From Streptomyces nojiriensis (GTDB taxonomy: Bacteria > Actinomycetota > Actinomycetes > Streptomycetales > Streptomycetaceae), in contig NZ_CP071139.1 in assembly GCF_017639205.1 (NCBI RefSeq), forward strand, positions 1,302,001 through 1,366,000: DNA of 64,000 nucleotides. Reading direction: 5' to 3'. Every line of letters starts with the position of its first letter. Within the stretch, counting starts at the first letter, position 1. The notes beneath the pieces are model-generated. The model did no database searches. It was not told the origin of the DNA and saw only the letters and a program-made list of their open reading frames with translations. Shown here one piece after another: positions 8,366 through 16,086 of the stretch. A program made the translations under genes and the position numbers.

Positions 8366-9295
8366 CTACGCCCTCCCCGGCCGGTCCAGTATGGCCGCTG
8401 ATGTACGCAGTGTGTACGGCGAGGGGCGGCTCCCGGGGCCCATGCGGCGCATCGCTTTCAAGATGTGACCTGGAGGCAGCTGCCAGCGTAGACCTGCGGG
8501 AATGCTGCGCAGTACGCGTCCGGTGAGGCGCAGGCGCCGGGTGACGCTGCGCGGGGCCGGTGCGGGCCGCCCGTACAGCTGGTGCGCCCAGCCCGGGAGG
8601 GAACCGTACGCCAGTCCGGCCAGCGGCGGCCACAGCAGGTTTCGGCCACGTACGAGGAGGGCAGGGACGGGCGGGCCGCGCAGGAAGTCGTCCACGGCGA
8701 GGGCGTCGGGGCCGGCGGCGAGCTCGGGGCGGATCCGCTCGAAGTACGCGGCGAGCCCGGCGGTGTCGGCGGGGACCCCGGCCGGGTCGAGTCCGACGAG
8801 GCGGGCGCTCACGCGGTTCTCGTCGACGTAGCGGTCGGCCTGGTCGGGGGTGAGGGGGACGCCGGAGCGGCGCAGTACGTGCAGGAAGCTGTCGATCTGC
8901 GCGCAGTGGATCCACATCAGCAGCTCGGGGTCGTCGACGGGGAAGCGTTCGCCGGTGTCCGGATCGGTGGCGGACAGTTTGCGGTGGATCGTGCGGACGC
9001 GGAGGCCGGCGCGCTCGGCGGCCTCGGTGGTGCCGTAGGTGAGGGTGCCGACGAAGTCGGCGGTGCGCAGCAGCCGGCCCCAGGCGTCCGCGCGGAAGTC
9101 GGAGTTCTCCATGACCCCGCGGACGGCGCGCGGGTGGAGGGCCTGGAGGTAGAGCGCCCGGAGCCCGGCGATCCACATCATCGGATCGCCGTGGCACTGC
9201 CAGGTGACGGACGACGGGCCGTACAGCCCCGGGTCGGCGCCGGGGCGCGGTCCCCGGCGTGGTCCGGGGCGCGTTCCGGTCCCGGTGGTCCCCAT
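8366..9295 (-). CDS. Oxygenase MpaB/Lcp-type (DUF2236) family protein
   Basis: 309 aa from the ATG at 9295, which follows a GGGAGG site; upstream residues in the open frame are low-complexity. Family features include WQCHGDPMMWIAGLRALYLQ, ALHPRAVRGVMENSDFR and LLRTADFVGTLTYGT, where a conserved His/Arg cluster coordinates heme in latex-clearing protein and MpaB relatives. The middle segment LLMWIHCAQIDSFLHVLRR is also typical. These enzymes oxidatively cleave or oxidise hydrophobic substrates, but most bacterial members are uncharacterised. No signal peptide is evident. Transcribed toward the kinase gene with a 26-bp gap, so possibly the head of that operon. Confidence 0.88.
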   Translation of the reverse strand: MGTTGTGTRPGPRRGPRPGADPGLYGPSSVTWQCHGDPMMWIAGLRALYLQALHPRAVRGVMENSDFRADAWGRLLRTADFVGTLTYGTTEAAERAGLRVRTIHRKLSATDPDTGERFPVDDPELLMWIHCAQIDSFLHVLRRSGVPLTPDQADRYVDENRVSARLVGLDPAGVPADTAGLAAYFERIRPELAAGPDALAVDDFLRGPPVPALLVRGRNLLWPPLAGLAYGSLPGWAHQLYGRPAPAPRSVTRRLRLTGRVLRSIPAGLRWQLPPGHILKAMRRMGPGSRPSPYTLRTSAAILDRPGRA

Positions 9296-9449
9296 CCCGT
9301 ACCTCCCCGTCGCAGGCGTCCGGCGGCTCCAGCCTACCGATCCGGGGCGGCCGTCGGCGGCCGTCGGCGGCCGTCGGCGATCCGTACGGACCGGGGCCGC
9401 GGCCGCGGCCGTCAGGGTCCCGTCAGGGGGGCGGGGGCCGTGGGCGCGG

Positions 9450-9941
9450 GGACGGACGCGGGAGCGGGCCTGGGCGGCCGGGCTGCCCGTGCCCCGGCTT
9501 GCCGTCGAGCCGGGGCGGGCGATCGCGGGCCCGGCCGGGGTGGCCCTGTAGCGGGTGCCGGCCGTCAAGCGCACAGGGGAGCGGGTGTTCGTGGCCGTGG
9601 GCGGCGGGATGAGCGACAACCCGCGGCCGGCACGGTACGGGATCCGCTGCGCTCCCCGGCCCATCGGCCGCCGCCCGACGGCGGATTCCCGTACCGCCAC
9701 GGTCGTGGGCGGGCGCGGCGAGGCGGGCGACATCCTGGCGGCGGAGGTTCCGCCGCCCGCCGACGTCCGGCCCGGCGATCTGCTCGCGGTTCCGGTGGCC
9801 GGCACGTACCGGCTGTCCACGGCCTCGGGCTGCAACCTGGTGGGCCGCCCGCCGGTGATCGCGGTCCACGAGGGCACGGCGCGGCTGCTCGTCCGGCGCG
9901 AGACCCCGGACGATCTCCGCCACCGGGACGTCGGGGCATAG
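9450..9941 (+). pseudogene. Diaminopimelate decarboxylase (lysA) C-terminal remnant
   Basis: The frame reads GLPVPRLAVEPGRAIAGPAG, then VAL, an in-frame TAG (9549-9551), then AVKRTGERVFVAVGGGMSDN and further segments ending in GDLLAVPVAGTYRLSTASGC and NLVGRPPVIAVHEGTARLLV. This is the C-terminal barrel of bacterial DAP decarboxylase; family members have Tyr where the stop now stands. Everything N-terminal, including the PLP lysine region, is absent. It is a dead fragment, presumably of a duplicate, since lysA is essential for peptidoglycan. The short frame after the stop (from GTG 9555) should not be annotated as a gene. Confidence 0.85.
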
Positions 9942-9950
9942 AGTTGCGGG

Positions 9951-10343
9951 GTGCAGCTCTACACCATCGGCGAGGCCGCCCAACTCCTCCGCGTCAGCAC
10001 CGACACCGCCCGCCGCTGGGCGGACGCCGGCCGCTTCCCGACCCTGCGAGAGGGCAACAAGCGGATGGTCGAGGGCGTGCACCTGGCCGCTTTCTGCGTG
10101 GCGCTCGCCCAGGAGGCGGCCGAGGGCGACGGCGAGTCCGCCACCTCCGCGCGCAACGCGCTGCCCGGGATCGTGACGGCGGTGACGCTCGGCGAGGTGG
10201 CCGCCCAGGTCGAGATCCAGGCCGGCCCGCACCGCGTGGTCTCCCTGCTGACCCGCGAGGCGGTCGAGGAGCTCGGACTCGCGGTCGGCGTACAGGCGGT
10301 CGCCCGCGTGAAGTCCACCAGCGTCCACATCGACCTCGACTGA
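9951..10343 (+). CDS. MerR-type HTH plus TOBE (molybdate-binding-like) protein
   Basis: 130 aa from a GTG start. Residues 1-50 form a MerR/excisionase-like helix-turn-helix (LYTIGEAAQLLRVSTDTARR followed by WADAGRFPT). Residues 65-130 match a TOBE/Mop domain: SARNALPGIVTAVTLGEVAA, then VVSLLTREAVEELGL and VARVKSTSVHID. The combination is found in small molybdate-responsive or molybdopterin-binding regulators of actinomycetes. No molybdate transporter lies nearby, so its targets are unknown. Confidence 0.85.
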   Translation: MQLYTIGEAAQLLRVSTDTARRWADAGRFPTLREGNKRMVEGVHLAAFCVALAQEAAEGDGESATSARNALPGIVTAVTLGEVAAQVEIQAGPHRVVSLLTREAVEELGLAVGVQAVARVKSTSVHIDLD

Positions 10344-10416
10344 CGGCATGCGGTGGGCCGCCCGCGGACCGCGGGCCCGGTCCCGGCCCCGGTCCGGGCC
10401 ATGACAGGGTGAAGGC

Positions 10417-10992
10417 ATGACGACGCACCACGCACCCTCATCGCCTCCCCTCCCCCAGCCGTGGTCGGACTCCGCCGCGGCCACGGCCAGGACCCACGCG
10501 GACCTCGTCGCGGCGAAGGCGCTCGTCTACGACCCCTGCGGATTCACCTGCTCGCTGCCGGTCCCGGAGGCCGAGGGCGCCGCCTACGCCGCCCACACCT
10601 TCACCCTGGACGACCGTGCCGTCCGGTTCCGCGCGGCGAAGACCACCCCCACGAAGGTCGGCCAGTTCGTCACCGTGTGGAAGCGCTCCGAGGCCGGTCC
10701 CATCCAGCCGTTCGACGCCGCGGACCCGGTGGACCTCTTCGTCATCGGCACGCGCGACGGTCACCGCTTCGGCCAGTTCGTATTCCCTCGGGACGCGCTC
10801 CGCCGGCACGGTGTCGTATCGACGGACGGCTCCGGCGGGAAGCGTGCCTTCCGCGTCTACCCGCCCTGGGTGACCACCACCAACCGCCAGGCCGGCAGCG
10901 CCCAGGAGTGGCAGCTGGACCACTTCCTGCCCCTGTCCCTGCCCCAGAACGGACCGGTCGACCTGGTGCGCGCCCGGGAGCTCTACGCGTGA
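10417..10992 (+). CDS. MepB family protein
   Basis: 191 aa. Conserved MepB-family blocks are present: TFTLDDRAVRFRAAKTTPTK, VGQFVTVWKR, DLFVIGTRDGHRFGQFVFP and a C-terminal GSAQEWQLDHFLPL. The family is named after the gene next to the S. aureus mepRA drug-efflux locus, but its biochemical role is unknown. The stop overlaps the start of the VOC gene (GTGA at 10989-10992), so the two are translationally coupled. Confidence 0.85.
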   Translation: MTTHHAPSSPPLPQPWSDSAAATARTHADLVAAKALVYDPCGFTCSLPVPEAEGAAYAAHTFTLDDRAVRFRAAKTTPTKVGQFVTVWKRSEAGPIQPFDAADPVDLFVIGTRDGHRFGQFVFPRDALRRHGVVSTDGSGGKRAFRVYPPWVTTTNRQAGSAQEWQLDHFLPLSLPQNGPVDLVRARELYA

Positions 10993-11402
10993 GCCGGCCG
11001 GTCAGCGGCACGCTGCACCACGTCGAGCTGTGGGTGCCGGACCTCGACCGCGCGACCGCCTCGCTGGGCTGGCTCCTGGAGGCCCTGGGCCACACGCCCT
11101 ACCAGCACTGGGCCGACGGCCGCAGCTGGCGCCTCGGGCCGACGTACCTGGTCGTCGAACGGTCCCCGGCCCTCACCTCCGACCGGCACGACCGCTGCCG
11201 GCCGGGACTGAACCACCTGGCGTTCCATGTGGAGGACGCGGCCGCGGTCGACCGCCTGGCCGAGGAGTCGACCCGCCACGGCTGGCACCTGATGTTCCCG
11301 GACCGGCATCCGCACGCCGGCGGACCGCAGCACTACGCCGCCTACCTGGAGAACGACGACGGCTTCGAGGTCGAACTCGTCGCCCTCGCCGCCGCCGGCT
11401 GA
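10989..11402 (+). CDS. VOC (glyoxalase/bleomycin-resistance fold) family protein
   Basis: 137 aa from a GTG overlapping the MepB stop. It contains two beta-alpha-beta-beta-beta modules: GTLHHVELWVPDLDRATASL begins the first and GLNHLAFHVEDAAAVDRLAE the second, ending in YAAYLENDDGFEVELVALAA. His and Glu residues at the usual metal-ligand positions (LHHVEL, LNHLAF, FEVEL) are present, so it probably binds a divalent metal. VOC proteins act as lyases, dioxygenases or drug-sequestering proteins; the substrate here is unknown. Confidence 0.88.
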   Translation: MSRPVSGTLHHVELWVPDLDRATASLGWLLEALGHTPYQHWADGRSWRLGPTYLVVERSPALTSDRHDRCRPGLNHLAFHVEDAAAVDRLAEESTRHGWHLMFPDRHPHAGGPQHYAAYLENDDGFEVELVALAAAG

Positions 11403-11441
11403 TCCCCCGGACGGTGGTGTTGCCGGGCAGCACGGTCCTGG

Positions 11442-13145
11442 TCAGAGGGCGGGGTCGTGGCCCCTGGCGCGCCGCCAGTCCTGGTAGGCGGCGACGGCGG
11501 TGGGGAGCGTGGGGAAGATGTGCTCCGGGCCGACCGCGGCGGTCAGGCCGTAGGCGTCGAGGGGGCGGCGCAGGTCCTGCTTGACGCGGGCGAGTGCGAA
11601 CACGATGTCCCGTCGGGCGAGTTCGGAGCGCAGGGCCTCGACGGCGTCGAGGGCGGTGATGTCGACCTCGACGTTGGCCTCGGTGTTCAGGACGAACCAG
11701 TGGACGGGGTCGTCCTGGGCGGCGACCGAGGCCAGCGCCCGGCGGCGGAAGTCCTCGGCGTTGGCGAAGAACAACGGTGAGTCGTAGCGGTAGACGAGGA
11801 GACCGGGGATGGTGCGCGCGGTCGGGTAGTCGTCGATGTCGTGCATGCCGGCCAGGCCGGGCACCATGCCCTCGACCGCGTCGTGGGGGCGGGCGACCCT
11901 GGTGAGCAGTTCGGCGACGGACAGCGCCACGGCGAGGAGCACGCCGTACAGGATGCCGAGGGCGAGGACACCGAGACCGCAGCCGAGCGCGAGCAGGAAC
12001 TCGCGGCGGCGGAACGCTGCCAGCCTGCGGAACTCGCTCACCTCGACCAGGCGGACGGCGGCGTAGACGACGATGGCGCCGAGGGCTGCGGAGGGGGTGT
12101 GGCTGAGCAGCGGGCCGAGGAAGAGGAGCACGGCGGCCACGCAGGCGGCGCCGACGAGGGAGTACGCCTGGGTACGGGCTCCCGAGGAGTCCGCGAGGGC
12201 GGTGCGGCTGGCGCTGCTGCTGACCGGGAAGCCCTGCAGGAGTCCGGCGCCGAGGTTCGCCGTGCCGAGGGCCAGCAGCTCGCGGTTGGCGTCCAGGGGG
12301 TACGGGTCGTCGTTCCGGGCGAAGGCGCGTGCGGTCAGGACGACGTCGGTGTAGCCGACCAGGAGGACGCCGAGCGCCGGCAGCACCAGACCGGCGAGAT
12401 CGGCCGGCCGGGGCAGGGCGATATCCGGCAGGCCGGTCGGGACCGGGCCGATGACGTCGATCCCCTGGGTCTCGTCCAGTGCGAAGACCGCCACCACCGC
12501 CGTGGAGAGGACGAGGACGACGAGTGGTCCGGGCAGCGGCCGCCGCAGCAGGGGCAGGGTGAACAGCAGGAGCAGGCAGCCCGCGGCCATGGCGGTCGTG
12601 GGCAGGTGCAGGTCGCCGATGTGGCGGAGGAACGAGAGGAGCTGGGGGAAGAACCCCGATCCGCTGCCGCTGGTACCCGTGAGTCGGGGCAGCTGGTCCA
12701 CGATCATGATGAAGGCGACTCCGGCCAGGTAGCCGACGAGTACGGGCCTGGAGAGGAGGTCGGCCAGGAAGCCGAGCCGGACGGCCCATGCGACCAGGCA
12801 GAGCAGGCCGACGACGAGTGCCAGGGCTGCCGCGAGCGCCGCGTAGCGGGCGGGGTCGCCGGCGGCCAGCGGTCCGACGGCCACGGCGGTCATGAGGGCG
12901 GTGGTCGACTCCGGTCCGACGGACAGCAGGCGTGAGGTGCCGCTCAGGGCGTAGAGGGCCATGGCGGGCAGGACGGCCCACAGGCCGACGACCGGAGGCA
13001 GGCCGGCCACACCGGCGTACGCCATGACCTGGGGAACCAGGTAGGCGGCGACCGTGATCCCGGCCAGGACGTCGCCCCGCAGCCAGTTCCTGCCGTAGTC
13101 CCGGAAGGCGGGCGGGATCGCGGTGATCCGTCCGTGCTTCGGCAT
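11442..13145 (-). CDS. SulP family anion transporter with STAS domain
   Basis: 567 aa from the ATG at 13145, preceded by GGAGG; an upstream in-frame ATG lacks a ribosome site. The N-terminal two thirds hold about 11-14 hydrophobic segments with SulP signatures such as AYLVPQVMAYAGVAGLPPVV and GLLQGFPVSSSASRTAL. The C-terminal STAS domain starts around residue 430 (IPGLLVYRYDSPLFFANAED) and includes VEVDITALDAVEAL. It likely transports sulfate, bicarbonate or another small anion across the membrane. MITE C lies about 100 bp upstream of the start, in the space before the convergent end of the PPOX gene. Confidence 0.92.
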   Translation of the reverse strand: MPKHGRITAIPPAFRDYGRNWLRGDVLAGITVAAYLVPQVMAYAGVAGLPPVVGLWAVLPAMALYALSGTSRLLSVGPESTTALMTAVAVGPLAAGDPARYAALAAALALVVGLLCLVAWAVRLGFLADLLSRPVLVGYLAGVAFIMIVDQLPRLTGTSGSGSGFFPQLLSFLRHIGDLHLPTTAMAAGCLLLLFTLPLLRRPLPGPLVVLVLSTAVVAVFALDETQGIDVIGPVPTGLPDIALPRPADLAGLVLPALGVLLVGYTDVVLTARAFARNDDPYPLDANRELLALGTANLGAGLLQGFPVSSSASRTALADSSGARTQAYSLVGAACVAAVLLFLGPLLSHTPSAALGAIVVYAAVRLVEVSEFRRLAAFRRREFLLALGCGLGVLALGILYGVLLAVALSVAELLTRVARPHDAVEGMVPGLAGMHDIDDYPTARTIPGLLVYRYDSPLFFANAEDFRRRALASVAAQDDPVHWFVLNTEANVEVDITALDAVEALRSELARRDIVFALARVKQDLRRPLDAYGLTAAVGPEHIFPTLPTAVAAYQDWRRARGHDPAL

Positions 13146-13248
13146 GGCACCTCCGGGACTCCGTGCGGGCCGTGCGGGCCTGTGCCCCACCATCGTGCCG
13201 GGCGGAGGGCTGTGCGGAGGTGAAGCGCGCGAGCGGGCCGGCCGCTAG

Positions 13249-13409
13249 GCCGTCTCTTCCGGATCTTGTCGGCCGAGCCCGCGGCGTCCGGTGCCGTGCT
13301 TGGCAAGGCGGAGGAGCGCACCGTGTACTGGACGTACTCGGGCGCCCCGACAACGCGGCCAGGTGCGGTGCCGGGCGTCGCGGGCCCGGCAAGATCCGAA
13401 AGAGACGGC
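13249..13409. repeat. Palindromic MITE, copy C (full length)
   Basis: 161 bp with 20-bp terminal repeats (13249-13268 and 13390-13409, one mismatch) reading GCCGTCTCTTCCGGATCTTG, flanked by CTAG at 13245-13248 and 13410-13413. The core shares about 45 bp with copy B in inverted orientation, including TACTGGACGTACTCGGGC. The right CTAG supplies the stop codon of the neighbouring gene. Non-coding; probably also acts as a strong hairpin at the 3' end of that gene. Confidence 0.88.
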
Positions 13410-13880
13410 CTAGGGGCCGCTCTCCAGCAGACGGAAGCCGGTGACCAGGTCGGGCCTGATCCGGACGGCGCCCGAGGTGGTGCCCTCGACCCACGGCTGC
13501 AGGAGGTGCGCGTAGCGCTCGACCTCGCCGGGGGCGGTGACGGCGGTGGCGTAGCCGGTGGCGACCACGCTCCACCCCAGGTGCGCGCCCTGGTCGATGG
13601 CATCGGCTTCGTACGCGACGACCACGCCGGTGCCAGGCCGGGCCGCGAGCAGGGCGGCCAGTGTCGATCCGTCCTGGACGCGGATGATGATGTCGCCGTC
13701 CTCGAGAAGGTGGTTGACCGGTCGCACGGCGGGCAGCGCGTGCCGCGTGAACACGATCCGGCCCAGCTCGACGGTGCCCAGCAGCCGCAGCGCCTCGTCG
13801 GCGCCGAGCTCTTCCATCCGCCGTCCCGGCACGGTGACGGCGGGCGGGCCGGTGGTCGTACGGGCCGGGTCACTCTTCAT
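13410..13880 (-). CDS. Pyridoxamine 5'-phosphate oxidase-like (PPOX) protein
   Basis: 156 aa. After an N-terminal tail, ELGADEALRLLGTVELGRIV begins the split barrel, followed by FTRHALPAVRPVNHLLEDGD and GTGVVVAYEADAIDQGAHLG, then GWSVVATGYATAV. This small flavin-reductase-like PPOX type is common in actinomycete dormancy regulons. Start ATG at 13880 has AAGGA upstream; an ATG three codons earlier is possible. A tandem pair of GGGCCG-type boxes lies about 160 bp upstream, and the gene is divergent from the cyclic-nucleotide-binding protein, so joint control by the response regulator at 15373 is likely. The TAG stop is part of the CTAG flank of MITE C. Confidence 0.85.
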   Translation of the reverse strand: MKSDPARTTTGPPAVTVPGRRMEELGADEALRLLGTVELGRIVFTRHALPAVRPVNHLLEDGDIIIRVQDGSTLAALLAARPGTGVVVAYEADAIDQGAHLGWSVVATGYATAVTAPGEVERYAHLLQPWVEGTTSGAVRIRPDLVTGFRLLESGP

Positions 13881-14040
13881 CGTGGGCATCCTTGGTCGAG
13901 CGGGCGGGACGCCGGGGCCCTTGCCCGCTGTCGGCCGGCGCGGGTGCGGGACGGGGGCGGGACGGGGGGCGGGGACGGGGGCGACGGCCGCGAGCCGGGC
14001 GTCCGGTGCCAGGATCTCCGGCCGCGCCGGGCCCCGGCAT

Positions 14041-14075
14041 GGGCCGGTCGGCCCACAGTCGGGACCACCGGGCCC
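14041..14075. promoter_or_regulatory. Tandem dormancy-regulator boxes (pair 1)
   Basis: GGGCCGGTCGGCCC (14041-14054) and GGGACCACCGGGCCC (14061-14075), centres about 20 bp apart, lie between the divergent PPOX (13880) and cyclic-nucleotide-binding (14134) genes. They resemble GC-rich versions of the DevR/DosR box (GGGAC...GTCCC) and recur at three other promoters in this cluster. Confidence 0.65.
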
Positions 14076-14133
14076 ATGCCCACGAGCGGCGGGAACACCA
14101 AGACTGAAGACGGACTCGAACAGGAGGCCGTCC

Positions 14134-14598
14134 ATGATCACCCCGTCACCCACCCGTATCTCCGAGGCGCTGCCCGCCGACTGCCGTTCCCGGCTGATGG
14201 AACTGGCCCACGAGGTCAACTTCCCCGAGGGCACGCGGCTCTTCCGCGAGGGCGGCCGCGCCGATCGGTTCTGGATCGTCCGCACCGGCACGGTCACCCT
14301 GGACGTGCACGTGCCCGGGCGGCGCGCCGCCGTCATCGAGAGCCTCGGCGCCGGTCAGCTCGTCGGCTGCTCGTGGCTCTTCAAGCCGTACGCCTGGCGC
14401 CTGGGCGCCGAGGCCATGACGCCCGTCCGCGCGTACGAGTTCGACGCGGCGCGCGTACGGATGCTGATGGACACCGACACCGCCTTCGGCTCCGCCCTGG
14501 GCCACTGGGTCGGGCAGGTCCTCGCCCACCGGCTGCAGGCCGCCCGCGTACGCCTTCTCGACCTGTACGCGCCCTACGGCAGCGGCAGCTTCCGCTGA
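14134..14598 (+). CDS. Cyclic nucleotide-binding (Crp-type sensor) domain protein
   Basis: 154 aa from the ATG at 14134, preceded by CAGGAGG. It is a single cNMP-binding beta-roll: LMELAHEVNFPEGTRLFREG, DRFWIVRTGTVTLDVHVPGR and VIESLGAGQLVGCSWLFKPY. No DNA-binding HTH follows, unlike true Crp/Fnr regulators, so it is a stand-alone sensor or adaptor. Stand-alone proteins of this type are seen in actinomycete dormancy clusters. The phosphate-binding cassette is degenerate, so the ligand may not be a cyclic nucleotide. The next gene (CBS-BON) begins 28 bp later, suggesting one transcript. Confidence 0.85.
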   Translation: MITPSPTRISEALPADCRSRLMELAHEVNFPEGTRLFREGGRADRFWIVRTGTVTLDVHVPGRRAAVIESLGAGQLVGCSWLFKPYAWRLGAEAMTPVRAYEFDAARVRMLMDTDTAFGSALGHWVGQVLAHRLQAARVRLLDLYAPYGSGSFR

Positions 14599-14625
14599 TC
14601 GTCCGCACCGCGAAGGGAGCCGGTC

Positions 14626-15318
14626 ATGCCCGCACCCCGCTACACCGTCAGTGACGTCATGACGCACACCGTCGTCGCCATCGGCCGCGAGGCGTCCTAC
14701 AAGGAGATCGTCGAGCTGATGCACGAGTGGAAGGTCAGCGCGGTCCCCGTGCTGGAAGGCGAGGGCCGGGTCGTCGGCGTGGTCTCCGAGGCGGACCTGC
14801 TGCCGAAGGAGGAGTTCCGGCGTACGGAACCCGCGCTGCCCGAGCAGCTGGAGGAGGCTTCGAAGGCCGGCGCGGTGCTGGCCGAGGAGCTCATGTCGAG
14901 TCCGGCGATCACCGTGCACCCCGACGCGCCCGTCGCCGAAGCCGCCCGGATCATGGCCCGCAAGCACGTCAAGCGCCTGCCCGTGGTGAACGCGCTCGGC
15001 ATGCTGGAAGGCGTGGTCGGTCGCGGCGACCTCCTGAAGGTGTTCCTGCGGCCCGACGAGGAACTGGAGGAGGAGATCCGCCAGACCGTGTTCTCCGACC
15101 TGGCGCCCGCGGTGACCTTGGAATTCGCCGTACAGGACGGCGTGGTCACGTTGCGCGGCCCGCTGCGGGACCGGGCCCTGGTCCCCCTGCTCGCGCGGGC
15201 GATCCGCGCGGTCGAGGGCGTCGTGGACGTCCGGATGGAGCTGGGGAGCACAGAGGGCACAGAGGGCACGGAGGGCACGGAGGGCAGGGAGGGCACGGCG
15301 GGCGGCATCGCTGCCTAG
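14626..15318 (+). CDS. CBS domain pair plus BON domain protein
   Basis: 230 aa. Two CBS motifs (about 8-65 and 85-143) show VSDVMTHTVVAIGREASYKE and LMSSPAITVHPDAPVAEAAR with VKRLPVVNALGMLEGVVGRG; a BON domain (about 150-208) includes EFAVQDGVVTLRGPL. CBS pairs bind adenine nucleotides, and BON domains are thought to bind membranes or ligands, so the protein may report energy state. It is one of four paralogues in the window (others at 19999, 20709, 28492) and is closest to the 28492 copy (both have SEADLLPKEEF). Its C-terminus is extended by a Gly-Thr-Glu repeat encoded by a 9-bp minisatellite. Confidence 0.9.
   Translation: MPAPRYTVSDVMTHTVVAIGREASYKEIVELMHEWKVSAVPVLEGEGRVVGVVSEADLLPKEEFRRTEPALPEQLEEASKAGAVLAEELMSSPAITVHPDAPVAEAARIMARKHVKRLPVVNALGMLEGVVGRGDLLKVFLRPDEELEEEIRQTVFSDLAPAVTLEFAVQDGVVTLRGPLRDRALVPLLARAIRAVEGVVDVRMELGSTEGTEGTEGTEGREGTAGGIAA
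15252..15296 (+). repeat. 9-bp coding minisatellite
   Basis: Five tandem copies of a 9-bp unit close to GAGGGCACG sit at the 3' end of the CBS-BON gene and encode a Gly-Thr-Glu repeat (one unit gives Gly-Arg-Glu). Since the unit is a multiple of three, copy-number changes would only alter tail length. Confidence 0.8.
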
Positions 15319-15372
15319 TTCCTGAGAGAATTCCGGTGGAAACGCAGGGAGCGGACCGAACCAGGGGCGATC

Positions 15373-16071
15373 ATGTCCGATGATCCGAACGGCTCCGCCG
15401 AGGCGCCGGTCAAGGTGTTCCTCCTCGACGACCACGAGGTGGTCCGGCGCGGGCTGCGAGACCTCCTGGACACGGAGCCGGACATCACCGTCGTGGGCGA
15501 AGCCGGCACCGCCGAACAGGCGCTGGCCCGCGGGCCGGCGCTCCGCCCGGACGTCGCCGTGCTCGACGTGCGGCTGCCGGACGGCGACGGCATCACCGTG
15601 TGCCGAGAGCTCCGCTCGCGCATGCCGGGCCTGGCCTGTCTGATGCTGACGTCCTTCGACGACGAGGACGCACTGCTGGACGCGATCATGGCGGGTGCCG
15701 CCGGCTACGTGCTGAAGCAGATCAAGGGCTCCGACCTGGTCTCGGCCGTACGTACGGTCGCCACGGGCCAGTCCATGCTGGACCCCGCGACGACCGCACG
15801 TCTGATGCACTCCCTGCGCGACCCGGAAGCGGCGAAGGCACCGGAGGACGCCCGCCTGGCGGCCCTGTCCGAGCGGGAGCGGGCCGTCCTCGAACTCATC
15901 GGCGACGGCCTCACCAACCGGCAGATCGCCAAGCGGCTCTACCTGTCCGAGAAGACGGTCAAGAACCACATCTCGCGGCTGCTGGGGAAGCTCGGGGTCG
16001 AACGGCGGGTCCAGGCCGCCGTCATCGCCGCCCAGGTGCACGAGCACAACGCCGGGACGGAGAAACGGTAG
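15373..16071 (+). CDS. osdR: NarL/LuxR family response regulator, OsdR/DevR-like
   Basis: 232 aa. The receiver domain (about 13-130) has the acidic pocket LLDDHE and phospho-acceptor Asp65 in [11 protein letters not shown], plus Thr/Ser in [10 protein letters not shown] and Lys in [10 protein letters not shown]. The LuxR HTH (about 165-225) reads [20 protein letters not shown] and [20 protein letters not shown]. The order and neighbours (double-GAF kinase, Usp, CBS, Acg-like, Rv1733c-like genes) match the OsdR/DevR dormancy regulators of Streptomyces and Mycobacterium; the symbol is assigned by this resemblance. It faces the kinase gene tail to tail with a 15-bp gap. The GGGCCG-type boxes in the cluster are its probable binding sites. 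Confidence 0.88.
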   Translation: MSDDPNGSAEAPVKVFLLDDHEVVRRGLRDLLDTEPDITVVGEAGTAEQALARGPALRPDVAVLDVRLPDGDGITVCRELRSRMPGLACLMLTSFDDEDALLDAIMAGAAGYVLKQIKGSDLVSAVRTVATGQSMLDPATTARLMHSLRDPEAAKAPEDARLAALSERERAVLELIGDGLTNRQIAKRLYLSEKTVKNHISRLLGKLGVERRVQAAVIAAQVHEHNAGTEKR

Positions 16072-16086
16072 GAGCCCTGCCGTCGG

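Noticed and set aside
9555..9941. A possible 128-aa gene starting at GTG 9555
   Set aside because: It is the tail of the lysA remnant after an in-frame amber codon and lacks a ribosome site.
8582..10420. A 612-codon plus-strand frame spanning the MpaB gene and the lysA remnant
   Set aside because: Crosses clear coding signals on the other strand and other frames; Arg/Gly-rich translation.
11173..13575. An 800-codon minus-strand frame over the SulP gene
   Set aside because: Alternate frame of the SulP transporter; Arg/Pro-rich with no domain.
15252..15296. Tandem 9-bp units as CRISPR or iteron
   Set aside because: Lies within a coding sequence in frame, too short for CRISPR, no spacers, no replication gene nearby.
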